64,000 nucleotides of DNA from an uncultured Centipeda sp. (GTDB lineage Bacteria; Bacillota; Negativicutes; Selenomonadales; Selenomonadaceae), in contig CAJPQT010000012.1 of assembly GCA_905372865.1 (NCBI GenBank), positions 14,511-78,510 of the forward strand, written 5' to 3'. Below the pieces are notes generated by a model. That model saw only the letters and a program-made list of their open reading frames with translations, was not told the origin of the DNA and did not search any database. Positions 23,875 through 33,146 of this stretch are shown one piece after another. Made by a program: the position numbers and the translations under genes. How positions within the stretch are numbered: the stretch's first letter is position 1; each line of letters starts with the position of its first letter.

Positions 23875-24942
23875 ATGAAGAACATTCTGGTCGTGAAGTT
23901 GAGCGCGATCGGCGACGTGATTCATGCTCTGCCCGTTTCGTATGCCATCAAGGAGCAGTATCCCAACGCACATCTGACGTGGGTGGTGGAGCCGGCGGCA
24001 TACGCGATCCTTGAGGATAATCCGTACATCGACGAACTCATCCTGTTCGAGAAGGCAAAGTTCCGCAGCTTTGGCGGATTTCTGCGCGAGATCGGCCCCT
24101 TTCGCCGTCGTCTGCGCACGCGCCGCTATGATGCCTCGCTCGATCTGCAGGGACTGTTCAAATCGGCGGCGATTGCCTTCAACGCGGGAGCGAAGCTGCG
24201 CATCGGCACGGCGAATATGCGCGAGGGTGCACATCTTGTCAGCCGTCCCGTACGCGGGACGCATGCTGAGGGGCACATTGTTGAGCGCTATCTCGATGTC
24301 GCGCGTGCGCTTGGCTGTGCGGTGCGCGAGGTACGCTTCCCAGTCGCCATTTCCGAACGCGATGCGGTGGCGGCAGACACGCTTCTTGCGCGCGAGGGCG
24401 TGCCGGAGGAGCGGCCGTTTGTCGCCTTTGCCATCGGCGCGAACTGGCCGAACAAGCGCTGGCCGGCGGAGCACTTTGCTGCGCTCGCCGATCGTCTCTA
24501 TCATGCACACTACATTCCCGTGCTCGTCGGCGGCGGACGTCTTGATGAAACCATTGCACAGGATATCGTGCGTGCGAGCGAGATCCCGCCTGTGAATCTC
24601 GTCGGACGGACGAATCTCAAGCAGCTCGCACACGTCTTCACACGTGCGGCGCTTGTCCTTGGCGGTGACACGGGTCCCGTCCACCTTGCGGCGGGACTTC
24701 GCACGCCGACGGTCATGCTCATGGGGCCGACCGATGCAAACCGCAACGGGCCCTACGGTCAGCTCGAAAATGCGATCGAAGTCGATCGCCCCTGCCGCGG
24801 ATGTTGGAAGCGTGCGTGTCCGAAGGGGCTCGACTGCCTCGCGGCGATTCGCGTGGATGAGGTCGCGGCGAAGCTCGGAGCAGTGCTTCGCGGTGCGCAG
24901 ACGCAGAAAAGGGAGGGGATGACTTGTACCGGAACATCCTAG
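23875..24942 (+). CDS. waaC: Lipopolysaccharide heptosyltransferase I-like (family 9)
   Basis: A 355-residue GT-B glycosyltransferase of family 9: KLSAIGDVIHALPV at the N-terminus (acceptor site) and GGDTGPVHLAAGL near residue 262 (ADP-heptose site). The short LSAIGDVI motif and the C-terminal CWKRACPKGLDCL resemble WaaC-like enzymes that add the first heptose to Kdo on lipid A. The ATG at 23875 follows AAAGGAGGG. The end overlaps the next gene, so the three family-9 genes form one stretch. Which heptose each adds cannot be fixed from sequence. Confidence 0.85.
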   Translation: MKNILVVKLSAIGDVIHALPVSYAIKEQYPNAHLTWVVEPAAYAILEDNPYIDELILFEKAKFRSFGGFLREIGPFRRRLRTRRYDASLDLQGLFKSAAIAFNAGAKLRIGTANMREGAHLVSRPVRGTHAEGHIVERYLDVARALGCAVREVRFPVAISERDAVAADTLLAREGVPEERPFVAFAIGANWPNKRWPAEHFAALADRLYHAHYIPVLVGGGRLDETIAQDIVRASEIPPVNLVGRTNLKQLAHVFTRAALVLGGDTGPVHLAAGLRTPTVMLMGPTDANRNGPYGQLENAIEVDRPCRGCWKRACPKGLDCLAAIRVDEVAAKLGAVLRGAQTQKREGMTCTGTS

Positions 24943-25925
24943 TCATCGATCTTGCCTTTATTGGCGATGTCATTCTTGCAACACCTGCCGTACGTGCTTT
25001 GCATGAGCGTTTCCCGGACGCACGTATTACGATGATGACCGTGCCGCTGACGGAAAGCGTTGCGGGGATGAATCCCTACGTCGATGAGGTTCTTGTCTAT
25101 GATAAAAAGGGACGTGAAAAGGGCCTTTTCGGAATGCTCCGCATGGCGGCACGTCTGCGGAAGTATCGCTTCGACCTTGCTGTCTGCATGAACTTCGCTC
25201 CGCGTGGTGCGGCAGTTGTGTGGCTTGCACGAATTCCAAACCGGCTGGGCTATGACGCGCAGCACGGAAGTTTTTTCCTCACAATGGTTGCTTCCTCGAA
25301 ACGTCCTGCGATTCAGCATGAGGCGATCAACCATCTCGGAGTGCTTATGCCTCTCGATATTGCGGTGCGTGATGTAAGCCTTGCTCTTTCCATCCCCGCT
25401 GAGGCACAAGAATCCTGCGCCGCGAAGTTGGTGCAACGTGGACTGCCCCAAGACCGCTTCGTTGTCATTTGTCCCTGCGGCAGCTACGAGCGCAAAAATC
25501 TCTCCTCTGAGACCGTTGTGGATCTTGTACGAGCTCTTTCAAAAGACTGCGTGATCATTCTTATTGGCGGGAGTTCTGACCATCAACGTTTGCATGAAGC
25601 TGCGCATCGGGCAGGCCTTCCGGACGAGGCAGTGCTTGCAGGGACGCTTACCCTGCCGGAACTGGCAGCCCTGCTGCAAAGAGCGGAACTGCTTATTACG
25701 GTTGATACGGGACCGCTTCACATGGCGCAGGCCGTTAAGTGCCCGACGGTCGCTGTGTTCGGACCAACGAACCCGAAGGTATGGGGGCCTCGTGGGGGAT
25801 ATGACCTTGTGATCGCCGAGGCATTGGATGCAGACGGAAATCCGCCTGTGTCGAATTGCATTGAGAGCATTGCGGCAGAGCAGATTCTCTCCTCCGCGCG
25901 ATGGCGGCTTTCTCAGCCGCGATGA
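24924..25925 (+). CDS. Family-9 glycosyltransferase (heptosyltransferase-like) 2
   Basis: A 333-residue GT-B protein with the family-9 N-terminus NILVIDLAFIGDVILATP and the donor motif TVDTGPLHMAQAV near residue 255. It probably adds a heptose to the LPS inner core in the cytoplasm. The start is TTG at 24924 after GGGAGGGG, inside the end of the previous gene. GC content and codon use look lower than in the genes to either side, a hint of separate ancestry. Exact acceptor unknown. Confidence 0.82.
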   Translation: MYRNILVIDLAFIGDVILATPAVRALHERFPDARITMMTVPLTESVAGMNPYVDEVLVYDKKGREKGLFGMLRMAARLRKYRFDLAVCMNFAPRGAAVVWLARIPNRLGYDAQHGSFFLTMVASSKRPAIQHEAINHLGVLMPLDIAVRDVSLALSIPAEAQESCAAKLVQRGLPQDRFVVICPCGSYERKNLSSETVVDLVRALSKDCVIILIGGSSDHQRLHEAAHRAGLPDEAVLAGTLTLPELAALLQRAELLITVDTGPLHMAQAVKCPTVAVFGPTNPKVWGPRGGYDLVIAEALDADGNPPVSNCIESIAAEQILSSARWRLSQPR

Positions 25926-25954
25926 TGGATTTCATGACGCAAAGGACTTTTACT

Positions 25955-27163
25955 ATGCCGCCCAGAGGCTATCACAACATACTCGTCATTAACCTCATGC
26001 ATCTCGGCGATCTCATGCTCGTGACGCCCGTCCTGCGCACGCTGCGGCACAATTATCCCGAGGCACGCATCACTCTGCTCGCGGATCGGATCCTCGCGGA
26101 CATTGTGCAGGAAAATCAAAATATCGACGAATGCCTGCTGATCGATAAGAAGGGACGGGACAGGAGTTTTCTCGGCATCTTGCGCTTTGCCCATCGTCTG
26201 CGAAAGCATAAGTACGACCTTGTTGTCAACCTGCACCGCAATGAACGTGCTTCGGCACTGGCCGCATTCAGCGGCGGGAAGAAAATCATCGGCTATGCCA
26301 AGCCCGGCTTCTCCCTCCTGTTCGATCACGTCAGCCCCGATCAGCACATGGTGATGCACGAGGTGCACTCACACTACGCGGCGCTGCGCGCGGCGGGCAT
26401 CATCGGGGAGGTCGATGATGCGGGGCTCGAGATGTGGCTGCCGCCCGCCGCCGAGGAGGAGGCTGCGCGGCTCTGGGCGGCGCATTTTGCACCGACGGAC
26501 AAGGTCATCGCACTCAACATCGGCGCGAGCTGGCGGACAAAGCGTTGGGAGGACAGCTATTTTGCCGAGGTTGCAGACACGTACCTCGCGCGCGGGTATC
26601 ACGTTGCCGTGATGGGCGGACCGACGGATGTGGAGATGGTCGCGGCGTGCCGCGCGCAGATGCGTGAGCAGGAACATCCGCATCTGCACATCTTCACGGG
26701 GCAGGTCAGCCTCGGCGTGCTCGCAGGACTTCTCCGCCGCTGCATCCTCTTCATCACAACGGACTCGGGGCCGATGCACGTCGGCGTTGCGATGAATGTC
26801 CCCGTGCTCTGCATGTTCGGCGCGTCGCCGATTCCGGGCTTCTACCCCTACGACGAGAGGAGCATTTCCGTCCGCGCGCCCGTTCCGTGCCATCCCTGCC
26901 GCCTGCACGAATGTCCGCTTGCGGAGGCAGAGTATATGAAGTGCATGAAGCGGATGCCGCCCACGCTGATTTTGCAATATGCGGATCAGATGCTCAGGGA
27001 GTTTGGGGAGCAGCCTGCGTACGCGCTGACTCGGTTGACAGCGTTCGAGACGCGCGTGGCGGAGCAGGTGAATGGGCACTTTGTTCTTGCCCCAAAGGGC
27101 GCGGCGGGACGCTTTATCCGCCCCGTCCTGCCGGACGGCATCAAGGCGCACGGGTTTGATTGA
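25955..27163 (+). CDS. Family-9 glycosyltransferase (heptosyltransferase-like) 3
   Basis: A 402-residue family-9 enzyme: HNILVINLMHLGDLMLVTP and, near residue 260, TTDSGPMHVGVAM for ADP-heptose binding. A Cys-rich segment (CHPCRLHECPLAE) before a longer C-terminal tail sets it apart from the other two. The ATG at 25955 follows AAAGGA at 8 bases. Other in-frame ATGs at 25901, 25922 and 25934 overlap or adjoin the end of the previous gene. It probably extends the heptose region of the core. Confidence 0.82.
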   Translation: MPPRGYHNILVINLMHLGDLMLVTPVLRTLRHNYPEARITLLADRILADIVQENQNIDECLLIDKKGRDRSFLGILRFAHRLRKHKYDLVVNLHRNERASALAAFSGGKKIIGYAKPGFSLLFDHVSPDQHMVMHEVHSHYAALRAAGIIGEVDDAGLEMWLPPAAEEEAARLWAAHFAPTDKVIALNIGASWRTKRWEDSYFAEVADTYLARGYHVAVMGGPTDVEMVAACRAQMREQEHPHLHIFTGQVSLGVLAGLLRRCILFITTDSGPMHVGVAMNVPVLCMFGASPIPGFYPYDERSISVRAPVPCHPCRLHECPLAEAEYMKCMKRMPPTLILQYADQMLREFGEQPAYALTRLTAFETRVAEQVNGHFVLAPKGAAGRFIRPVLPDGIKAHGFD

Positions 27164-27202
27164 TATTTTTGGATAGGTTCCAGTACAGATAGGAGCGTTC
27201 TC

Positions 27203-28201
27203 ATGGATATGGCAAAGATTCGCGAAACGGTTGCGGAGAAGAGTGGGCGCAGCAACATCCTCGTCGTCGGCGATGTCATGCTCGATAAGTATTATTCGGG
27301 GGAGGTCACGCGCATCTCGCCCGAGGCTCCCGTGCCGATCACGCACGTGACGGGCACGCGTGAGACCCTCGGCGGCGCGGCGAATGTCGCGCACAACCTG
27401 GCGCTTCTCGGGACAAATGTCAGTATTGCGGGCTATGTTGGCGACGATGCACACTGTAAGAGCCTCCTTGAGAAATTTTCCGCACGCGGCATCGACTATC
27501 GCGGCCTCATCCATACCGACCGTCCGACGACGACGAAGATCCGTATCATCGGCGGGCATCAGCAGATGCTGCGCCTTGACTTCGAGGATGCGAGCCCGAT
27601 TGACGGCGACGATGCACAGCGGTATCTCGCATACATCGATCAGAAGCTGAACGAGAGTATGGACTGCGTGATCATCTCGGACTACGGCAAGGGGGCATGT
27701 ACGGAGTTCGCATGCCAGCACATCATCCGTGCGGCGCACGATCACGGCGTACCCGTCATTGTCGACCCGAAGGGGGCGCAGTGGGCGAAGTATCGGGATG
27801 TTGACTACATCACGCCGAACATCAAGGAGATCAACGAGATCATGCTCGAACCCATCAAAAATGATGATTTCGAGGCTGAAAAGGCGGCGCGCTATGCAAT
27901 GCGCAAGTTCGGCATTCGCAATGTCCTGCTGACGCGGTCGGCAAAGGGCCTTTCACTTGTACATGGTGAGGAGGTTGTACACATTCCGACGAAGGCGCAG
28001 GAGGTCTTTGATGTCTCGGGCGCGGGCGATACCGTGATTGCCGTATTCGGCCTTGCGCTTGCGGGCGGGGTGAAACCTGTGGATGGTGCTTATCTTGCAA
28101 ATCTTGCGGCGAGTGTCGTCGTTTCGAAACTTGGAACCTATGCAGTCAGCAGAGAGGAGCTCCTGCAGGTACTTGATTGTCAGGAAGGGGCAAAACTATG
28201 A
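27203..28201 (+). CDS. hldA: D-glycero-beta-D-manno-heptose-7-phosphate kinase
   Basis: A 332-residue PfkB kinase with the full RfaE-domain I pattern: NILVVGDVMLDKYYSGEV, RISPEAPVPI, ETLGGAANVAHN, VPVIVDPKG and DVSGAGDTV. It phosphorylates heptose 7-phosphate at C1 on the way to ADP-heptose. It is a stand-alone domain. The ATG at 27203 follows ATAGGAG. Its stop overlaps the hldD start. Together with hldC, gmhB and hldD, all enzymes after the isomerase GmhA are in this cluster; gmhA itself is not in the window. Confidence 0.9.
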   Translation: MDMAKIRETVAEKSGRSNILVVGDVMLDKYYSGEVTRISPEAPVPITHVTGTRETLGGAANVAHNLALLGTNVSIAGYVGDDAHCKSLLEKFSARGIDYRGLIHTDRPTTTKIRIIGGHQQMLRLDFEDASPIDGDDAQRYLAYIDQKLNESMDCVIISDYGKGACTEFACQHIIRAAHDHGVPVIVDPKGAQWAKYRDVDYITPNIKEINEIMLEPIKNDDFEAEKAARYAMRKFGIRNVLLTRSAKGLSLVHGEEVVHIPTKAQEVFDVSGAGDTVIAVFGLALAGGVKPVDGAYLANLAASVVVSKLGTYAVSREELLQVLDCQEGAKL

Positions 28202-29169
28202 TCATCGTCACCGGCGGGGCCGGCTTTATCGGCAGCAATCTCGTCCATGTGCTCAATCAGCGTGGACACAAGGACATCCTCATCGTCGACGATCTGAAGG
28301 ACGGCGAGAACTACAAGAATCTGCGCGGACTGCACTTCATCGACTACCAGCAGAAGGATGATTTCCTGCATCTGATTGAGGAAAACGACTTCGACGGCAC
28401 GGACATCGACGCGATCTTCCACGAGGGCGCGTGTTCGGATACGATGGAGTACGATGTCAACTACATGATGAAGGTGAACTACTCCTACTCCAAGGCGCTC
28501 CTGCACTTTGCGATGGGCGCACGCATCCCGTTCTTCTATGCCTCATCCGCCTCCACGTACGGCGGCGGAAAGCATGGCTTCACCGAGGGGGATCGCTGCG
28601 AAGATGCACTCAATCCTTATGCGTTCTCAAAGCTTGCATTCGACCGCTATGTGCGGCAGGTCATCCCCGAGGCCCGCAGCCCCATCGTCGGGCTGAAATA
28701 CTTCAATGTCTATGGACCCCAGGAGCACCACAAGGGCAAGATGGCATCCATTTTCTACCAGCTCTATCATCAGATCATGGAGACGGGCGAGGCACGTCTT
28801 TTCCGAGGGATAGACGGACTTGCGGATGGGGAACAGCGGCGCGACTTTGTCTATGTGGGCGACGTGGTGCGCGTGAACTTGCATTTCTTTGAGAACGGCG
28901 GCGAGAGCGGCGTCTACAACTGCGGCACAGGCATTGCACACAGCTACAACGAGGCGGCAAACGCGGTCATCTCTGCACTCGGCAAAGGGAAGATTGTCTA
29001 CCGTGATTTCCCCGAGGTGCTGCGCGGCAAATATCAGAACTACACACAAGCGGACACGAGCGCACTCCTCGCGGCAGGCTATGACGGTGGCTTTACTCCG
29101 ATGGAGGAGGCGGTCAAGGAGTACTGTGACTTCCTGACGGCGGGCGGATATTTCTCCTATGCGGAATAA
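28198..29169 (+). CDS. hldD: ADP-L-glycero-D-manno-heptose 6-epimerase
   Basis: A 323-residue extended short-chain dehydrogenase: the N-terminal TGGAGFIGSN Rossmann loop, the SSASTYG stretch and the catalytic YAFSK near residue 142. The HEGACSDT segment and RRDFVYVGDVVRV are characteristic of HldD (RfaD). It converts ADP-D,D-heptose to ADP-L,D-heptose, the donor for the core heptosyltransferases. The start overlaps the hldA stop (ATGA) and the end overlaps gmhB by 11 bases. Confidence 0.95.
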   Translation: MIIVTGGAGFIGSNLVHVLNQRGHKDILIVDDLKDGENYKNLRGLHFIDYQQKDDFLHLIEENDFDGTDIDAIFHEGACSDTMEYDVNYMMKVNYSYSKALLHFAMGARIPFFYASSASTYGGGKHGFTEGDRCEDALNPYAFSKLAFDRYVRQVIPEARSPIVGLKYFNVYGPQEHHKGKMASIFYQLYHQIMETGEARLFRGIDGLADGEQRRDFVYVGDVVRVNLHFFENGGESGVYNCGTGIAHSYNEAANAVISALGKGKIVYRDFPEVLRGKYQNYTQADTSALLAAGYDGGFTPMEEAVKEYCDFLTAGGYFSYAE

Positions 29170-29659
29170 GGCGATCTTTTTCGACCGTGACGGCACACTC
29201 AATGTCGATGTGCACTATCTCCATGAACCGGAGAAATTCATCTGGGTGGAGGGGGCCATCGAGGCGATCCGCTGGGCAAATGCGCACGGCTACCTCGTCA
29301 TCGTTGTCACCAACCAGAGCGGCATCGCGCGCGGCTACTATGATGAGGCTGCTGTGCACCGTCTGCATGACTGGATGAACATGGAGCTGGCAAAGTGTGG
29401 CACACACATCGATGCGTTCTACTACTGTCCGCACCACACCGAGGGCTCGGTGCCCGCTTATACGAAGCAATGTGACTGCCGCAAGCCCGCCCCCGGCATG
29501 CTTCTCAAGGCAATCGCCGAGCACGATATTGACCCCGCCGCCTCGTTCCTCTTCGGCGACGCTGAGAGCGATGTCGTTGCGGCTGAGAATGCAGGCGTGC
29601 AGGGCGTGCGGTACACGGGCGGAAGCCTTGCGGACTGTGTGCGGGGAGCAGTGCGATGA
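29159..29659 (+). CDS. gmhB: Heptose 1,7-bisphosphate 7-phosphatase
   Basis: A 166-residue HAD phosphatase with the DRDGTLN catalytic loop at the N-terminus, VVTNQSGIARG (motif II region) and a zinc loop (CPHHTEG, then CDCRKPAPGM) that marks GmhB. It removes the 7-phosphate of heptose 1,7-bisphosphate between the kinase and adenylyltransferase steps. The start codon at 29159 lies within the end of hldD, so the two are coupled. Confidence 0.93.
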   Translation: MRNKAIFFDRDGTLNVDVHYLHEPEKFIWVEGAIEAIRWANAHGYLVIVVTNQSGIARGYYDEAAVHRLHDWMNMELAKCGTHIDAFYYCPHHTEGSVPAYTKQCDCRKPAPGMLLKAIAEHDIDPAASFLFGDAESDVVAAENAGVQGVRYTGGSLADCVRGAVR

Positions 29660-29709
29660 GGGCCTCATAAGATGACGGCGTGAATGTGTAATTTTCATAT
29701 AACAAGGGG

Positions 29710-30918
29710 GTGTGGAGGATTTTTAAGAATTTATCTGTCAAGAAAATGGACGATGCGGCGTTTTATCTTCTGTGCGGCGTTGCGCTTTTCAGCAATGTCT
29801 CCATTGCCCTTACAAACATATTTCTTGTGCCGCTCACATTGGTATTTGGACTGCGTCTCTACAAGAAGCGAGACGATTGGAGAAGGGCACTTCCCGGCGG
29901 GTGGATGAACATTTCCTTGGGCGTTTTGCTTGCCGTACTCCTCGTTGTTTCGCTCTTTTCGCCCGAGATGCTGCGCAGCATGTGGATCGTTCTGGACGAC
30001 TTCGGCTATCGAATGCTGGGGATGTATGCCGTTTTGCTTTTTGTGCGGGAGCGGCGGCGGTTGGCTGTCATTGCTCTCTGTGCGCTCATCTCCTATACCG
30101 TCAACAATATTGTCCTCATCGGTCAGGGCGTTTTCCTCGGCAATCTGCGCGCTGCGGGTTTTTCCTTCTACATGATTGTGGGATCGATGCTCTCGATGGT
30201 CACCCCGGTGCTTCTGATCCTTCTCTTGAGCGGCAGGATTGCACCGCCGTACCACAGCGTTGTCACGGGCGCATTTGCTGTTTCGCTGCCCGCTATATAC
30301 TACAACGGAACACGGGGAGCGTGGATCGCGATTGCGGTTACCCTGCTCGTTACCTGCGGTATTCTCATCCGACGTAAGAAGAAGTTCTATATCGCTGTAT
30401 TTTGTTCCGGCATCACTGTCCTGGGGCTCTGCATGGTATCTCCGTATCTGTCCGATCGCATCGCCAGCATTGGGGATATGAAGATGCAGAGCAATACGGA
30501 ACGCATCTGTCTCTGGACGAGCGCCTTTCATATGTTCGAGGATCATCCGCTGACGGGCGTCGGACGCGGGCGCTTTCGATCCGAGTACCGCGACCACTAC
30601 ATTCTGCCGGAGGCAAAGGAGGGCGCGCTTCCCCACGCACATAACAATCTGATTCAGATGCTCGCTGAGTGTGGACTGTTCGGTGCGTTGGCGCTCATAT
30701 TCTTCTGGGGATCGTTCGTCGCTCACGGCCTCCGTCTCTGGCTGCGCAGACGGAATCCGATGGGGCTGGTGCTGCTTGCTGTCATGATGGGCTTCGTGCT
30801 TCACGGCATGACGGAGTACAACATGGGGCATACCAACGTAGTAAAGTTTTTTGGACTTCTGCTGGGCCTTTGCCTTGCGTGGATTCGCGCCGACGACGAG
30901 AAGGAATGTTGTGTGTGA
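29710..30918 (+). CDS. O-antigen ligase/polymerase-like membrane protein
   Basis: A 402-residue polytopic protein of the Wzy/WaaL type with about ten to twelve hydrophobic segments, a large periplasmic loop and the conserved GVGRGRFRSEY and PHAHNNLIQMLAE motifs. It most likely joins O-antigen or a similar polymer to the lipid A core at the periplasmic face. The start is uncertain: GTG at 29710 is almost touching a GGGGG site, and ATG at 29746 has a poor site. Position after the heptose genes supports the ligase reading over polymerase. Confidence 0.78.
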   Translation: MWRIFKNLSVKKMDDAAFYLLCGVALFSNVSIALTNIFLVPLTLVFGLRLYKKRDDWRRALPGGWMNISLGVLLAVLLVVSLFSPEMLRSMWIVLDDFGYRMLGMYAVLLFVRERRRLAVIALCALISYTVNNIVLIGQGVFLGNLRAAGFSFYMIVGSMLSMVTPVLLILLLSGRIAPPYHSVVTGAFAVSLPAIYYNGTRGAWIAIAVTLLVTCGILIRRKKKFYIAVFCSGITVLGLCMVSPYLSDRIASIGDMKMQSNTERICLWTSAFHMFEDHPLTGVGRGRFRSEYRDHYILPEAKEGALPHAHNNLIQMLAECGLFGALALIFFWGSFVAHGLRLWLRRRNPMGLVLLAVMMGFVLHGMTEYNMGHTNVVKFFGLLLGLCLAWIRADDEKECCV

Positions 30919-31022
30919 GGATTCGTATCCGGTGACAGGCAGAATGCACCCCTCTTTCAAAATCCTAACGACATCCACAAAGAGCCGATTTTATCAGGGA
31001 TTCCTTAAAAAGGACGATTTCC

Positions 31023-32186
31023 ATGCGGATTGCCATCTTTGAAAACATTATGACGCCCGGTGGACACGAGGTTGACTTCGATCGAATTCTTGTGGACGAG
31101 CTGAAAAATATGGGACATGACGTCATGTTCTATGTACCTACGGACTTTCAATTCAACACGAATTATCATGTGCCTGTGAGATACCTCCCCGGTGCTCCGG
31201 TGGTCTATACGAATGCGCGCGGGATGCGCAAGCTGTTTCTCTCCGTGCAGCGTGAGTGCCGACGGTTCGGTTGGTATCGTGCACTCTATGAGGAGGCGAG
31301 GACAGGGGCGTTTGATGCGCTCATCGTTCCGACCTCGACCTACCGTTATTTGCGCGCACTGCGTCATAGTGTTCTGCGCCGCTCGCCCGTTCCTGTTATT
31401 TTCATTCAGCATGGCATCAACCCGCGTGAGGCCCCGAAATTCTTTGCGGTGGCAGATGCTCTGGCAAAGCACCCCCAGATCCGACCCGTTGTGCTCACCT
31501 TTGGCGACGCACTTTTCGGAGAACGCCGCCCCCATGTCCGACTGATGCCGCCGCCGACCTTTGTTCCGCGCGATATCCATGTTGTGCCGCGTCCGCCTGT
31601 GAAACCGGATGAGCCGATCACCATCGGCTTCTTTGGACAGTTTCGCAGGGAAAAACACCTGGAGGAGTTGCTGCGCGTCTATCTGTCGGGGAACTATACG
31701 CGTCCCGTGCGCCTCTTGGTGCAGGGCTCAACGATGCACGCGGAGGACGCAGCGGAGTTCGAACGCATCATTGCGGCGTACGCGGGGAAGGGAATCACCT
31801 TTCTGCATCGCGGGCTGATCGGAGCAGAGTGGCAGCATGCCATTTCCGAGGTGGACGCACTGCTCCTGCCGTACTCTGCGCCGCGCTACCGCTACCATTG
31901 GGGGGCGATGCTCTTTACGGCGATCGGGTTTCAAAAGCCTGTCCTTACGAGCAACGATATGAACCCTGAGGTGTTTGAACGCTTTCCGATTGGCATAACG
32001 TTCCAGAGCGGGGATACGGAGGCGCTCCGTGCGGCGCTCGAGACGTTTATCAACGCGTATGATGTACGCGCCCCGCAATGGAAGACGGCACTGCGACGCG
32101 CTGCACAGGAATATGCACCTGCACGCTTTGCCGCGCAAATCGTCTCTGTGGCAGAGGAAAAGGATTCGAATGGGGCATTGCCATGA
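31023..32186 (+). CDS. GT-B glycosyltransferase (group 1-like)
   Basis: A 387-residue protein with two Rossmann-like halves. The C-terminal half has the nucleotide-sugar region ITIGFFGQFRREKHLEE followed by a long stretch ending in VLTSNDMNPEVFERF. It resembles group 1 glycosyltransferases but with weak motifs, so donor and acceptor are unknown. The ATG at 31023 follows AAAAAGGACG. It sits between the ligase-like gene and a DUF535 gene with which it overlaps by 4 bases, and probably decorates the LPS core or O-chain. Confidence 0.68.
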   Translation: MRIAIFENIMTPGGHEVDFDRILVDELKNMGHDVMFYVPTDFQFNTNYHVPVRYLPGAPVVYTNARGMRKLFLSVQRECRRFGWYRALYEEARTGAFDALIVPTSTYRYLRALRHSVLRRSPVPVIFIQHGINPREAPKFFAVADALAKHPQIRPVVLTFGDALFGERRPHVRLMPPPTFVPRDIHVVPRPPVKPDEPITIGFFGQFRREKHLEELLRVYLSGNYTRPVRLLVQGSTMHAEDAAEFERIIAAYAGKGITFLHRGLIGAEWQHAISEVDALLLPYSAPRYRYHWGAMLFTAIGFQKPVLTSNDMNPEVFERFPIGITFQSGDTEALRAALETFINAYDVRAPQWKTALRRAAQEYAPARFAAQIVSVAEEKDSNGALP

Positions 32187-33082
32187 TTGCTGAACTTACT
32201 GATACGGTGCGACGTGCATACCGCATGGATCACTGGCGTGAGCGGCGTCGTGCGGTCATATTTATGATGCGCGGCGTGCTGCATTGGAATACCCTCCGAA
32301 CGCTGTACCGATATTTTGCAGACAATGAGATTTTGCGGGCGCTGTATGCACATAATCCATTTCCTGTTGAGCAGGCAACACGCGCGTTTTTTTATGCGGG
32401 CTCGACGCTGGCATCCCGTATCGCACTGATTCGTGCACACTATGATACGATGATGGAATTGCTGCCGGCACAGGATGCAGTGCGTCTCAGTCTGGATGGG
32501 GAATATGAGATTTGGCGTGCGGCAGATACGGACATGGTATGGCGTTCCTATCTGCACTTTGACCCGGGACAGCGCAAGGAAGGTCTGCTTTCCGTGATGA
32601 TGGATGTGGACAACGTGCACCTCTATCAGATGATCTTTTGGTTTGACCGGTGGAATGAAGAGCGTGTTCTTATTATCGGGGCAATGCAGGGCCCGAATAC
32701 GGAGGACGCGCAGGACTTTGTCCGCGAGATGACGAAGCGTGCGCACCGTTTTCGTACCAAGAATCTTATCCTCTATATGGTGCAGGCGGTCGCGCGTGCC
32801 CTTGGCATGAAACGCATCTTTGCCGTTTCGAATGCGGGGTACTACGCGAACAATCACGTGCGCGTCAACCGTAAGCTCAAGACAGATTTTGGTGCGTTTT
32901 GGGAGGAGGCGGGCGGACGGGAAACAGAGGACAAACGCTTTTACGAGCTTCCGCTTGTCCTGCCGCGCAAGACAATGGAGGAGGTGCCGACGCGCAAGCG
33001 CGCGGTTTATCGGCGCCGGTTTGCATTCCTTGACGCAGTGGATGCGGAGATTGAAGAACGGGTAAAAGCCCTGCTGAAATAA
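32183..33082 (+). CDS. DUF535 (VirK/YbjX family) protein
   Basis: A 299-residue soluble protein with the VirK/YbjX signature, including LLSVMMDVDNVHLYQMIFW and later VNRKLKTDFGAFWEEAGG. VirK-like proteins of enteric pathogens help with envelope or LPS modification and resistance to antimicrobial peptides, but the chemistry is unknown. The ATG at 32183 overlaps the stop of the glycosyltransferase, with AATGGGG upstream. It is the last gene of the rightward envelope cluster and ends at a strong terminator. Confidence 0.8.
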   Translation: MIAELTDTVRRAYRMDHWRERRRAVIFMMRGVLHWNTLRTLYRYFADNEILRALYAHNPFPVEQATRAFFYAGSTLASRIALIRAHYDTMMELLPAQDAVRLSLDGEYEIWRAADTDMVWRSYLHFDPGQRKEGLLSVMMDVDNVHLYQMIFWFDRWNEERVLIIGAMQGPNTEDAQDFVREMTKRAHRFRTKNLILYMVQAVARALGMKRIFAVSNAGYYANNHVRVNRKLKTDFGAFWEEAGGRETEDKRFYELPLVLPRKTMEEVPTRKRAVYRRRFAFLDAVDAEIEERVKALLK

Positions 33083-33091
33083 AAAGAGATA

Positions 33092-33140
33092 CAGAAACGC
33101 CCAACCACAGAGTGTTGACTCAGATGGTTGGGCGTTTCTG
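33092..33140. terminator. Bidirectional terminator after the envelope cluster
   Basis: A perfect 16-bp stem (33092-33107 with 33125-33140) lies between the converging DUF535 and recombinase genes; A-rich flank on the left gives a U-run for the leftward transcript. Confidence 0.8.
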
Positions 33141-33146
33141 CTGCTA

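Noticed and set aside
26369..27745. A 458-codon minus-strand frame across two LPS genes
   Set aside because: Shadow of the family-9 transferase and hldA, both with strong motifs.
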